Of a stretch of DNA of 64,000 bases, positions 33,852 to 45,251 are shown piece by piece (position 1 is the first letter of the stretch; each line of letters opens with the position of its first letter). A program made the translations under genes and the position numbers. The notes under the pieces are model-generated. The model was not told the DNA's origin and did no database searches. It saw only the letters and a list, made by a program, of their open reading frames with translations. Origin of the DNA: Saposhnikovia divaricata (lineage: Eukaryota > Streptophyta > Magnoliopsida > Apiales > Apiaceae); contig CM071598.1 of assembly GCA_036435485.1 (NCBI GenBank), positions 201,417,148-201,481,147 of the forward strand, read 5' to 3'.

Positions 33852-34505
33852 ATCCATCTCTGACCATTTCCATACTCTCTTCATGAACCTTCGTTGTTTA
33901 CTTCCCTTAGTCGTAGTATGTTCATGGTATTCATGATACCCTAACATCATACATCTCAAGTCACTATACTTCCATTTTACTCGTAATCTTGGACAACCAT
34001 ATACACATGAGTCACTTTAGTACGGGTTACCCCATCCCCAAAAAGGTCTAGTAAATTCCCCATCAAAACATGGGTTGCAAAGGGTTTAGTAGAAGATTCC
34101 TACGATCTCATTAATATTTCCTTTATATCAGAAGCCCTTGCAGTCGGTGCTTACTTAGAAGCAACCCTACTTTGTCTTTTCATTGCTGGTCTAGTCACTT
34201 TATAGTCCGTTGTGACTTGGCCTCAACTGGCCACACTAAAATAAAAAAAATATATGATTTTAAGGGTTGGCTAATTAGCATTACTTTTCTAGCAATTGCC
34301 GGCATAGTGTCTTCTTCTTTGATACCTTTCTACCTTTCCAAAACTTTACTACATATAAGTCTTAATCGACTATTCGGCACCGTCTCTGGTCACCTTTCCT
34401 CTATTTTTATCTTTTCAACTATTCTTATCACTACCACGTGCCACGCAAGCTTACCATTCCTGGCATAACAGCCTTTTCACTTAAGTCAATCTCGGAGTTT
34501 CTCAG
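33852..34505 (-). pseudogene. Second piece of decayed outer Tekay internal region
   Basis: Continues the sequence interrupted by the SIRE insertion. No frame is open over a useful length and I could not match it to a particular pol domain. CTCAG at 34501-34505 should be the left target duplication of the inner Tekay, but its partner was deleted. Confidence 0.55.
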
Positions 34506-37500
34506 TGTAACACCCCCAGATCCGGGGTCAGGGATCTGGTGGTTACGGTCTTACATCCATTCATAATACTTGACTTGAGTCCACAATAAATAAATCACAT
34601 GCTGTGACCCCACAATAATTACCACTCACACACACAACAGTTATAGTCCCAGAGATGAAATTGAAATAAGTCTTACATTAAAGGGTTACGAATAAAAGTT
34701 ATTACAATCCCAAAAGGATAACATCATAGGTTTAAACGTTTTGCCGTTGATTACATTAATTATACATATAGTTAAACAGGAAACAAAAGCTGTCTAACTA
34801 TGCTACCTCAGCAATGGCGGCTAGCATCTCAGCGGGTAGTCCGGTGGGTCGGGTAACCTGCTTGCGCCGAGTGCGCCTGACGCGAGCCATCTGTCCTAGC
34901 TGTTGTTGTGACATAATATAAACAAGGCAAGGGTGAGCGAAAGCCCACCAACAAATATATAACTGAACGATAATTTAAAACAGTTCAAAGCTATCTTTTA
35001 AACCATATGCCATTCATTTACGGAAATGATGCCAGTATCATATGAACGATGAAGTTACAAGGTAACTTAAAGTATTTGTTTGAAGAAATATCTGCTACAT
35101 CAAAGTAAGCGAGATATTATTATCGTTATTAAGAAGAGGAACTTGCAAGAAAGGGTTGCAATTCCAGTTATGACTCTTTTCCAACTCTGCCAACAGTAAT
35201 CATGTTGCAGGAAATAAATGAATTTGGATGATGAACCAATGATGGAGTATTCACCGCGCCCGCTGTTCCAATCTTGATGATCAGTCGAGATCGTACAGCT
35301 CAATTTAGATTTACTACCGGTAGAAGGAAGAACTGACGGCTTTACTTGTCTACCGCCTTACTAGCTCTCCCCGGCCAACGGTTGGGCCAAGGGGATGGAC
35401 CGGCGCTACTCGGCCTCTTACACGACTCCTAGTTCAAATAGAGTTCATGATTCTAAATATAACGTTCGTCCCCCTTTCCCCAAGTATAATACTTGTTGAT
35501 AAGACTCCACAAAGTAGTCGTATCTAGTTGGAAAGGAAAATTTACCAATAACTCCCAAGCTATTACTTGGTAACGGATATCAACTTGTTCCAGTAATCTT
35601 ACCCCTCGAAAGATGAGAAGGTAAACAACGACTTAATAAGTCAACAGCACCCGAGTTGCGGGTGAAGGGAATACTTTATGACCGGGAAGTCGACAAGATA
35701 AATAACATTTTTCCAAGTAAGGTTCCCTTATTATTAAGAAGATAGACTCAAAGATGAATGATGTCTGGGAACCTTTCTTGATATAAGATTAATAATAATA
35801 TGACTTCGAAATATCTTCTGTAATAATCGAAGAAGATTATCCTTATCGAGATTATTCTAAGTATGGAATAAATATTCAGAGAATATTTATTGAGTTAAAA
35901 TATTGAAAGAATATTTGGGAATATGAAAGAATATTTTTAATCAGAGTATTTCTCAAAATAATCCCTGAAGAAATATCAGGAGAATATTTATTGAATAAAT
36001 AAATATTTAAATGAATATTCAAAACAATATTCATTAATTAATAAGACCTGAAAAGAATATTTAAGGTAATATTCATAATTAATTAGGAATTTAAATGAAT
36101 ATTCAAAAGTAATATTCATTTAATGAATAATATCCTAAATGAATATCAAGTAATATTCATTTAGTAATCCAAGCCTTAAGGAATATTCGAAATAATATTC
36201 GATAATTAAATCAAGCTTCAGATGAATATTAAAATAATATTCATCAAGTATTTAATATCTTAAATGAATATTCAAAAGTAATATTGATTTAATAAAATAA
36301 TAATCTAAAAGAATATCCAAAATAATATTCATTTAATAGTCTCATCTTTAGAAGAATATTCGAAATAATAGTCGATAATCAATTCGACTCTGAATGAATA
36401 TTGAGAAATATTATTCGTTGAATAGTTACGTTCAAATAATTATTTGAAGTAAGGATCGTCAAAATAATTAGTCTCGAACGAATATTCAAATAATATTCGT
36501 CGCCCAAATAATAGAAAATATTTACTTAAATATTTTCTTCCGAGGTAATCTCGATATATCAAGGAATATTGACTCCCGGTCTATTTTTGATTAATAAGAT
36601 ATATACGCCCTTCTATGAGGGTCTTACAATAACCGGCTTATAACTGATATATAACTATCTAGCTTATAAGCCAACAATAACATTTAGGGAACAAGTATAT
36701 CAATTCAACTTGAAAGTAGGCATGCATGCAATGGCATATGTATATCAGCAATCATATAAATATATTTATTCAATCACAACAACAGCCTAAAAGAAGGGAA
36801 TTGAAACTTGCCTGGTAGTCGAGTACGGTAAGGGGTAGTGGTAGCGGGTCCCGGTTCAGCCTGGTGATCTATAAATAGCCAAGGCATTCGGAATTAATCA
36901 CTTAACATATTAAACGTTAAGTTATACTTAAATCGAAACATGTTCTCGAGTCATCTCGTTATACCCCTTTTAGTGGATTACTTATTATCACTGATCCGAC
37001 CCGACATTCGTTCGTTAATACGACATGTCACTGCACTTATACTTGGGACATACTTAAGTCATATGAGTTCTAAGGTTGATCGTTACGAACCAATATTTTA
37101 CTCCGAGTTTTATCGCCCGTTTTCTAAGCGTTTTACCAAAGTTATAAAAGAGTCGTCTTTTAGGGGTTCGTTCTCGTTTAACCTTGACTCGAACATTTTT
37201 AATAAATCGAAAAATGCTCTTTTTGACATATGGTTTTCTTTCACACCTTCCTTCTTACCCCTAGTATTTATTTACCAAGATTCTCCATGACGTTACATTG
37301 CTTACGAGGGTTCAATTTCAGTTATGAACTTTTGTTTACGGATTCGAACTACTTTTAGTAATTTAGTCATAAATCCTAAACCGTAAGTCCGTTTCACGTG
37401 AGCTTTATATCAAAACGAAGCTTATAACATAATCTAGCCTTTCATGGCAAAATCCGAGACTGGACAGTGTGTTCATGCTACTGCTAATCACGGTTTCTTA

Positions 37501-39044
37501 AGGCTAACGACAATCGGGCATTACGACGGCTATGTTTACATGATTTCCAAATTTCAAACCATCCAATAATCATAGTTTCCACTCCAAACAACATTTACAT
37601 GTTATTCAACCATGAACTAAGACCAAGCAATGTCTTTCCGTTCATCTAAACTAATTTCACATTTAATAAATCCCAATCATAATCTTAAGGTCCTAAACAT
37701 GCATTAAATCCATATAACTCATCTAAAATACCAAAACTTAAACTAAGAGCTTGGTTTTCAAGAGTGGTATACCTTCCTTGGTGTATGTATGAACTTATCA
37801 AGCCTTGTTTAGCCCTTATCTAGCCTTAGTATAGCTTGAATAATCAAAAGAAATCAAGAAATAAAAGTTAGTTTATGAAGAACACTATTCATCATCATCT
37901 TTGATGATTTATTTGAAAATGATAAAAGATGAATTTGAAGCTGAAATTTCTAGGAGATCATTACCATGATATGTAGTACTTACCATAAAAATTTGAAGAA
38001 CAAGTGATGGTTGGAAGTTGGACTTCCAATTAGCTAAGAATGGGCAGATTTTTATGAAGAAATGGAGAAAAATGGTGGTGGTTTGTTTTGTTTTGGTGAT
38101 TTATGGCTAATACATGTATAACCCTTGCATATATAATGGATGCATCTCTTTTAATGTGTTGTTGGCAATCCAATGGTGCCACTTGTTGCTTCCTCATTGG
38201 GCCAAGTGTTGGCACTACAACAAACAACTCCATTTTTGCAAGAATGCAATTACACCACTCATCTTGTAGTTGACTTATAAGGATGTTACTTGGGTTTCTC
38301 CTTTTCCCACCAATTGCACTTGTTTGTCTCTTGGTTATTTATTCGTTCCTTTGTCCGGGTATTACTCAATTTCCTTGCTTGTTCGTTGATCGTTCGAGGG
38401 AATAACTCATTCGTTTCTAGTTAGGGTTTTACCGAAAACCTTCTTAATATTTCTAATACTATTCTTCATCTTACTTAATACTTCTCGAATTTAAATTCCT
38501 TAATTCCCTTTTATAACTCCTTAAGTCTTGTAGTGTCCAGGGAAATCTCGGAGAAAATAAAAGTGCTCTTTTTCTGAATCCGACGGCTTTTACATACACT
38601 TATTTTCTTCCTGGATCACTAATACGAACTCAGAAATCCGTTCCGAATACCGGGTATATCATTATTATAATAATATTCCAAATTCCACCAAAATCACTAT
38701 TCATCACTTATTTTTATTTAATTCCTATAATTAGGAAAATGAACCTGGTTCACTCTCGAGTGCTTCTTAACCTTTTTACGGAACCGCTGGACTTATAATA
38801 GATATTGATTTGGATGACACAAGAATAATCTTACTTGAAGTAATATACTTATATCCTTAGGAGATAGATCATTCTTACCTATGCCGTCAACCAAAAGTAT
38901 TCTGCATGACATGTAAATAATTGAATTCAAATCCATTCCATTCATTTAATAGACATTCGTTACATCGCAGTCATAACCACTATTCATTCCCATATTATTA
39001 CATACTAAAAAGTTTTAATTCTATCAAAAATCTGGGTTCTTACA
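34506..39044 (-). mobile_element. 3' LTR of inner Tekay (4,539 bp)
   Basis: Plus strand starts TGTAACACCCCCAGATCCGG and ends GGGTTCTTACA. It shares its central and right-hand (U5-side) parts with the outer LTR but has a different U3 and no 20-bp array. It includes a GAATATTC array at about 35860-36545. Confidence 0.95.
35860..36545 (-). repeat. GAATATTC-type AT-rich array (inner LTR, left)
   Basis: Same word family as in the other LTRs, slightly shorter than at 19095-19860. The duplicate is at about 46610-47290. Confidence 0.85.
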
Positions 39045-39060
39045 GTCTCCCCTCCTTAAA
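39045..39060 (-). other. Polypurine tract of inner Tekay
   Basis: The minus strand reads TTTAAGGAGGGGAGAC immediately before the 3' LTR. Confidence 0.88.
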
Positions 39061-39077
39061 AGGATTCCGTCCCGGAA

Positions 39078-40478
39078 TCAGTTTGAAAACAAGTGGGGGT
39101 ACTTTTCTTGCATTGCGCCTTCAAGTTCCCAGGTGGATTCTTCTACATTGTGGTTCTGCCACAAAACTCTGACTAGCTGAATGACCTTGTTTCGGAGCAC
39201 TTGTTCTTTCCGGTCTATGATTTCCACAGGTTGCTCCACATAGGTCAGGTCTGGTTGCATGTCCACTTGCTCATACTCTACAATATGCTTAGCATCCGGA
39301 TTATACTTCCTCAGCATCGAAACATGGAACACATTGTGCACCTGCTGTAGATTCGGGGGCAATGCGAGTTCATAAGCTAGTTCCCCAATTCGTCTCAAGA
39401 TCTCAAATGGTCCAATGTATCTGGGACTCAGCTTTCCTTTCTTCCCAAATCTCATTAAACCTTTCCAAGGTGACACTTTCAAGAACACTAGGTCCCCTAC
39501 CTCGTATTCCTTGCCTTTCCGAGCTAAGTCGGCATATTTCTTTTGTCGATCCTGGGCTGCTACCAACCGTCCTCTGATTAGATCTACTGCATCTTTAGTT
39601 CGTTGGACCACTTCGGGCCCGAGCATCTTTCGCTCTCCAACTTCATCCCAATACAAGGGAGATCGACATTTTCTTCCATAAAGGGCCTCAAAAGGTGGCA
39701 TCCCAATGCTTGAATGATAACTGTTATTATAGGAGAACTCAACCAATGGCAAGTGATCATCCCAACTCCCCTTGAAATCTATCGCGCAGACTCTCAACAT
39801 ATCCTCTAGTGTTTGGATGGTCCTTTCACTTTGCCCATCTGTCTGGGGGTGGTAGGCTGTGCTCATGTTCAGCCGGGTCCCTACACATTCTTGAAAACTT
39901 CTCCAAAACCTGGAGTTAAATCTAGGATCTCGATCGGATACTATTGCGACTGGGACTCCATGTCGGGCCACTATCTCTTTTAAGTAGATGTCCACTAGTC
40001 TATCGACCGTGTACCTTTCGTTGATCGGGAGAAAGTGAGCCGATTTCGTCAGTCGATCTATAATTACCCATATGGTGTCATGATTAGCCTTGGTCCTGGG
40101 TAAACCTACTACGAAATCCATGGCTATATGTTCCCATTTCCATTCTGGAATCTCTAAGGGATGTAGAAGTCCGCTGGGTCTCTGGTGCTCTGCCTTCACT
40201 CGTTGGCAGGTCAAGCATCTGCTTACCCACTCTGCTACGTCCTTTTTCATATTGGGCCACCAGTAATACTCCTTCAAATCCCTATACATTTTAGTGCTAC
40301 CGGGGTGCACTGAGTATCTTGAGTTGTGTGCCTCATTTAAAATCTCATCCTTGAGCTCCTGAACATTTGGGATCCATATCCTGTACGTGTACCTCATGAT
40401 CCCTTCCTTGTCTCTTTCGCACTTAATTTCCTCCCCGGTCATTAGCTCTTCTGTGGAGTTCTTTTCTTCCTCCATCAT
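39078..40478 (-). pseudogene. Inner Tekay integrase with C-terminal chromodomain (separated by frameshift)
   Basis: The open frame of 466 codons holds an HHCC finger (H51, H58, C88, C91), a DD35E core with D121 (AMDFVVG), D182 (SDRDPRF) and E218 (GQSERTIQ), the GPF/Y-type region (YIGPFEILRRIG), and a chromodomain-like end (VEIIDRKEQVLRN, VEESTWELE). The chromodomain is thought to steer chromoviruses to particular chromatin. The frame is offset from the upstream RNase H: a frameshift lies at about 40480, where both frames briefly overlap. Integrase itself shows no lesion. Confidence 0.94.
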
Positions 40479-41988
40479 CCGTTCCTGGCACAGTTAGCAA
40501 TGGAGGTTGGATTCTAATTTCCATCAACTTTTCTTGGCCCTCTTCAGGTAACTTAACCTCGATTTCCAACTTCTCAAAATCCTTCACTAGCTCTTTCTCT
40601 GAAGTTATCATCTTGAGCTTCTCTTTCCGACTAAGGGCGTCAGCCACCACATTGGCTTTACCCGGGTGATATCGAATTTCACAGTCGTAATCCTTGATTA
40701 ACTCTAACCACCTCCTCTGGCGCATGTTAAGCTATTTCTGAGTGAAAATGTATTTGAGGCTCTTATGGTCTGTGTAAATCTCGCATTTTTCCCCATACAG
40801 GTAGTGTCTCCAAATCTTTAAAGCGAAGACTATGGCTGCTAGTTCTAGATCATGCGTGGGATATCTGACTTCATAATCCTTCAATTGCCTAGACGCATAC
40901 GCTATTACCTTGCCGTGCTGCATAAGCACGCATCCCAGTCCTTTATGCGAAGCGTCACTGTAAATCACGAAATCTCCTTTTCCATCAGGTAATGCCAGCA
41001 CTGGGGCTGTCACCAGCCTCTTCTTTAACTCCTGGAAACTCTTCTCGCATTTCTCAGTCCATTCAAATTTCTCGGTTTTACGGGTAAGTCGAGTTAATGG
41101 AGCTGCGAGTTTCGCAAAGTCTTGGACAAATCTCCTGTAATATCCGGCCAGTCCAATGAAACTCCTCACCTCGGTTGGAGTAGTTGGCCGTTCCCAGTTT
41201 GAAACTGCTTCTATCTTGGAGGGGTCAACCAACACTCCTTCTCTATTGATCACGTGCCCTAAGAATTGTACCTCATTTTTCCAAAACTCACACTTGGAGA
41301 ACTTGGCATATAACTGCTCCTTCCTGAGTATTTCTAAGGTTATCCTTAAATGTTCAGCGTGTTCTGCCTCTGTCTTTGAGTAGATGAGAATATCATCAAT
41401 GAAAACTATCACGAATTTGTCCAAATATTCCTTGAACACCCTATTCATTAGGTCCATGAAGGCTGCTGGGGCGTTGGTCAATCCAAACGACATAACTAAG
41501 AACTCATAATGTCCATATCTGGTGCGGAATGCAGTCTTCGGGATATCTTCAGGTTTGATCTTCAGTTGGTGATATCCCGTTCTCAAATCAATCTTAGAGA
41601 AGTATTCAGCTCCTCTTAGCTGGTCAAACAAATCGTCTATCCTGGGCAATGGATACTTATTCTTTATGGTTAGCTTGTTCAATTCTCTGTAGTCGATGCA
41701 TAACCTCATACTTCCATCCTTTTTCTTAACAAACAACACTGGTGCGCCCCAAGGCGACACACTGGGCCTTATCATGCCCTTATCCAACAATTCCTGTAAT
41801 TGTTTAGCTAGCTCCTTCATTTCTACTGGGGCTAGTCGGTACGGGGCCTTCGAAACTGGCGCCGTCCCCGGGGCTAATTCGATGGCAAACTCAATTACCC
41901 TATCAGGTGGTAGTCCAGGAAGATCTTGTGGGAACACGTCCTCGAACTCATTAACTACCAGAATGTCCTGCAATCTTGGCACTTCCTT
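40423..41988 (-). pseudogene. Inner Tekay reverse transcriptase and RNase H, one internal stop
   Basis: In phase with gag-protease upstream. RT motifs are in order: LPGLPPDRVIEF, the FVKKKDGSMRLCIDYR block, and the catalytic FIDDILIYS at about residue 195 counted from 41982. RNase H follows (VIYSDASHKGLG, HDLELAAIVFAL, IYTDHKSLK, VVADALSRK). A TAG at 40732-40734 interrupts the RNase H. The frame runs out at 40423 after the frameshift near 40480. Together with the TAG at 41989 this copy has three coding lesions in pol. Confidence 0.94.
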
Positions 41989-43779
41989 CTAAGTATCTAT
42001 AACGTAGGCTAAATAAGCCTCGTTCCCTTTTCGTAACAATCTCTTGGTTTGCGCCATGGTCAGAATTTTCTGGGTCTGTCGCATCCCTTTAAACACTATT
42101 TCTTTCTTCCCTGGGGTTTTCAACTTAACCTTTTTCCCTTTACAATCTATCTGCGCATCATTGCGAGACAACCAATCCATACCCAAAATGACATCGAATT
42201 CCCCTAGCTTAAAAGGAATTAAATCGACATAGAAGGATCGTCCTCCTATTTCTAGCTTACAATCGGGGTGAATTTGATTAACCGGTACGATTTCCTGATT
42301 AGCTATTTCTACTTGTAAGGAATCTCTTAGTTGCTGGGTTTTAAGTTTCAAGTTATGCGCAAAATCTCTAGATATAAAAGACTTAGTTGCTCCTGAATCA
42401 AATAAGACATTTGCACTGACTGAATTAAGAGAAAAAGTACCTGCTATCACATCTGTGTCCCTCACGGCATCTTGTACTGACATATTGAAAGTCCTAGCAG
42501 TTGGTGGCCTATTTGAGGCAACCTTGCTTGCTCCTGATGCTGCTGGTTTGCTCTTTGGGCAATCCTTCCTCATGTGCCCTCGCTGTCCACACTGGAAACA
42601 GGTTGTGCTGTTAGGGATGACCGTGGTGCAAGCGGTAGCATAATGCCCAGCTCGCCCACACTTATAACAGTTTATCTGCTTCAGGTTGCACACCCCGGAG
42701 TGCCTCTTCCCACAAGTAGCACACAATGGCAATGGAGGTCGAGAAGGGTTGGAACGGGACATTCCTGATTGGTGGCCGCCCTGGCTCACACTCACACTCG
42801 CAGATGGTTTAAACCCTACACTCCTCCCTGGTAGGGAAACCGCTCCTCGATTAAACTTGGTTGGGGGTTTTCCTCCAGCGGATCTTCCGCCCATACTAAC
42901 ATGCTTTCTCTTTATCCCCCCTTTCTCTCTCTCTCTCTGCATCTGATCACTACCAGCCTCCACAATGGTTGCCTTCTGCACCAAGGTGGCATAATCTGTA
43001 ATCTCTAAAACAGCCACCCTATTCTGGATCCACTGTTTCAGCCCTTGTTGAAACCTGTTAGCTTTCTTCTCTTCTGTGTCTACAAACTCTGGCACAAATC
43101 TTGATAGCTCAGTAAATTTAGCCTCATAGTCAGCCACTGACATATTGTTCTGTTTCAGTTCCAAGAACTTAAGTTCCATCTGGGTTTTCATGAACTTCGG
43201 GAAGTACTTCTCCAGGAATAATTGTTTGAACCTTTCCCAGGCTATGACAGCATCAGTCTCCATGTTTTTCTTGGCTTCCCACCAATAATTGGCCTCTCCC
43301 TTTAGTAGGTAAGTAGCAAAAACAGTCTTCTGAGCCTCATTAATACTCAGAATCTCAAAAGACTTTTCCATTTCTTTGATCCAGGCCCTCGCCTCAACGG
43401 GATCAGCCGATCCGTGGAACTCTGGGGGCTTAAGGGACTTAAAGGCCCTAAAGGAATTTGCCACTGAAGTGTTGTTGCTTGGTGGTGGTTGGGGGTATTG
43501 GTTCAAATTCTGCCTAAGTAGATCCATAAACTGGCCCATGGGGTTTCCGCCCTGGTTCTCCCCTTCCTGTTCTACTTCAGTTTCTCCACCCTCTATTTCC
43601 CTTTCAAATTCTTCAGAGTACAGGGGTTCATCCTCTGCTCCATACTGGGAATCTTCTTGCTCATTATAGTCCTGATCTTGTTCCTCACTACTTCCACGGT
43701 TTTCCTCGTGTTGGTTGTGACTCTCTTGGTCAGTAGATTCGCGGGGGTTAGCCCTAGTGCCCATCCGTCTTGGCGGCAT
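41989..43779 (-). CDS. gag: Inner Tekay gag-protease (596 aa), ends at in-frame TAG
   Basis: Begins MPPRRMGTRANP. An acidic N-terminal region (about residues 20-80) is followed by the gypsy gag fold (FHGSADPVEARAWIKEME, NYWWEAKK, FLELKQNNMSVADYE). Two CCHC-type knuckles (CYKCGRAGHYATAC, CFQCGQRGHMRKDC) lie near residues 370-410. The protease follows, with LFDSGATKSFIS at about 458 and VILGMDWL. The TAG (41991-41989) lies between protease and RT, and the same phase continues into the RT. Tekay elements usually have one gag-pol frame, so this is probably a nonsense mutation; programmed readthrough cannot be excluded. The gag part looks intact. Confidence 0.94.
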   Translation of the reverse strand: MPPRRMGTRANPRESTDQESHNQHEENRGSSEEQDQDYNEQEDSQYGAEDEPLYSEEFEREIEGGETEVEQEGENQGGNPMGQFMDLLRQNLNQYPQPPPSNNTSVANSFRAFKSLKPPEFHGSADPVEARAWIKEMEKSFEILSINEAQKTVFATYLLKGEANYWWEAKKNMETDAVIAWERFKQLFLEKYFPKFMKTQMELKFLELKQNNMSVADYEAKFTELSRFVPEFVDTEEKKANRFQQGLKQWIQNRVAVLEITDYATLVQKATIVEAGSDQMQREREKGGIKRKHVSMGGRSAGGKPPTKFNRGAVSLPGRSVGFKPSASVSVSQGGHQSGMSRSNPSRPPLPLCATCGKRHSGVCNLKQINCYKCGRAGHYATACTTVIPNSTTCFQCGQRGHMRKDCPKSKPAASGASKVASNRPPTARTFNMSVQDAVRDTDVIAGTFSLNSVSANVLFDSGATKSFISRDFAHNLKLKTQQLRDSLQVEIANQEIVPVNQIHPDCKLEIGGRSFYVDLIPFKLGEFDVILGMDWLSRNDAQIDCKGKKVKLKTPGKKEIVFKGMRQTQKILTMAQTKRLLRKGNEAYLAYVIDT

Positions 43780-44199
43780 TTTACTGAAAATTTGGAAAAT
43801 TATACGTTAGGTTCACTTACCGGTTTTAAAGGATTTTTCCTTGCACATTTCTTTACATGATTGGGTTTTAAAATCCCACAGTTTTATATCTCATGGAAAC
43901 TTAATCGAAAAGTAATACATATGCTAATAAACTCGTGATCACTTCCCAACAAAATTGTAATGACTGAAATGGAAACAAATATATACCAGGTACCGAAAAG
44001 GTACAACATCCGAGTTACAACGATAGTTTAAAGTACAGCCATCCTAACAACAACAACAAGTCAAAAGTGAAATATGCTGTCTATCTGTCTAGTCTGCAAA
44101 AAGGGAAAACAAGTACAAGAAAACCATCCCTACAAAAGCCGGCACTACTATGTCCGTACATGACTAGACAACTAGACCACTGCATCACCACATCTGAAA
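43780..44199. other. Spacer between gag and the upstream extra ORF (inner Tekay)
   Basis: About 420 bp without a frame of interest. It would be the gag leader on the minus strand. Confidence 0.6.
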
Positions 44200-45042
44200 T
44201 CAGCCGCCACGACGAAACATCCTCCGAACCCTCCCCATGGCGATGCGGAAAACCTCCTCAGCCGCTGCTCTGTCTACCCTACCATGCCCATCAGTAGGCA
44301 ACTGTCGCACCCTCACCCGAGCCCTCAGCTCGATGCGGGTCACAGCCCTATACCCAACTCTGTCACTGATAGTCCTCCTGCCCTGCACCCTCATCCGGGC
44401 GGCTCTCTCTGCTGCTAACTCACTCCTAGACTCTGCCAACCTGGCATCTGCCACAGACAACTCTCTATAAAGCCCGTTCACAATCAAGTTGTGAACACAT
44501 ACTGGGACTCCTCCTATCGGGGCATGAGGTGGGGTGGATGGCTCAGCTGGAGCGGCAGTCTCTGTCTGCTGGGGCTCTGGGGTAAGCTCCTCAAACTCGT
44601 CGGGGTAGGGGCTCACAGGTAGTGGTGGTGGGGTAGGGGCTCTCTCAACAGGGAGGAGTGGCACAAAAAGTCCAGAACTCCCTACAGCACCAACTACTGG
44701 CTCATCTATATCTCCCTCAACACCCTCATCCACCGGCACCACCTGATCCGTGGTCATGTCAGTGTCATCTCCCATAGTCCTGAACTCAGTCATAACCCAA
44801 TAATCATCATCCTCAACCACTAACTCAGCGTCCTGTCCTGTCTGGACCCCCTCCGGGTCCTCCTCCCCCTCAGTCTCAACAACATCTGTGTCAGCATCAT
44901 CCTGGACCTCCTCAGGGTCCTCCTCCTCAGACTCGATCACATCAGTATCAGCCTCAACCTGGACCTCCTCAGCGTCCTCCTCCTCAGGCTCAGTATCATC
45001 CTCAGGCAAGTGCTCATAGTATGGGTCCCTAGTCCGGAACAT
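44200..45042 (-). CDS. Extra ORF upstream of gag in the inner Tekay (about 280-294 aa, unknown)
   Basis: Unknown function. The frame is open from about 45096 to 44200. The first ATG is 45042 (MFRTRDPYYEHL); an in-frame start at a non-ATG codon near 45084 would add 14 residues. Composition is modular: an acidic N-terminal third with about three imperfect 25-residue units (EEVQ..ADTDV), a Pro-rich middle (APTPPPLPVSPYP), and an Arg/Ala-rich, probably helical C-terminus ending RRMFRRGG. It is clearly more GC-rich than the neighbouring LTR. It lies between the primer site and gag on the same strand, an unusual position in a chromovirus. A TTGTGTAG acceptor-like site precedes the open frame, so a spliced start is possible. 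Confidence 0.65.
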   Translation of the reverse strand: MFRTRDPYYEHLPEDDTEPEEEDAEEVQVEADTDVIESEEEDPEEVQDDADTDVVETEGEEDPEGVQTGQDAELVVEDDDYWVMTEFRTMGDDTDMTTDQVVPVDEGVEGDIDEPVVGAVGSSGLFVPLLPVERAPTPPPLPVSPYPDEFEELTPEPQQTETAAPAEPSTPPHAPIGGVPVCVHNLIVNGLYRELSVADARLAESRSELAAERAARMRVQGRRTISDRVGYRAVTRIELRARVRVRQLPTDGHGRVDRAAAEEVFRIAMGRVRRMFRRGG

Positions 45043-45235
45043 GTCCTCATCATGCTGTCTCGCAGCTGCCTCCTGGGCCGACAAGTCGCTCGCCTACACA
45101 AGACGAACTATGTTACTATCATGATACTTAAAAAGTTCCCGTAAGGGTTTTAGGTGAACCTGGCAAGGGTTCTTATTATATTATTGAATTTATTATTATA
45201 TAACGTCGTATCATCTCTTGGGATATATAACTCTC

Positions 45236-45247
45236 GCTCTGATACCA
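45236..45247 (-). other. Primer binding site of inner Tekay
   Basis: The minus strand reads TGGTATCAGAGC four bases inside the 5' LTR end, the initiator tRNA-Met type. Confidence 0.92.
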
Positions 45248-45251
45248 TCTC

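Noticed and set aside
36940..37290. 116-residue ORF repeated in several Tekay LTRs
   Set aside because: It is antisense to the element, present only because LTRs are duplicated, and broken in the outer-family copies. No domain was recognised.
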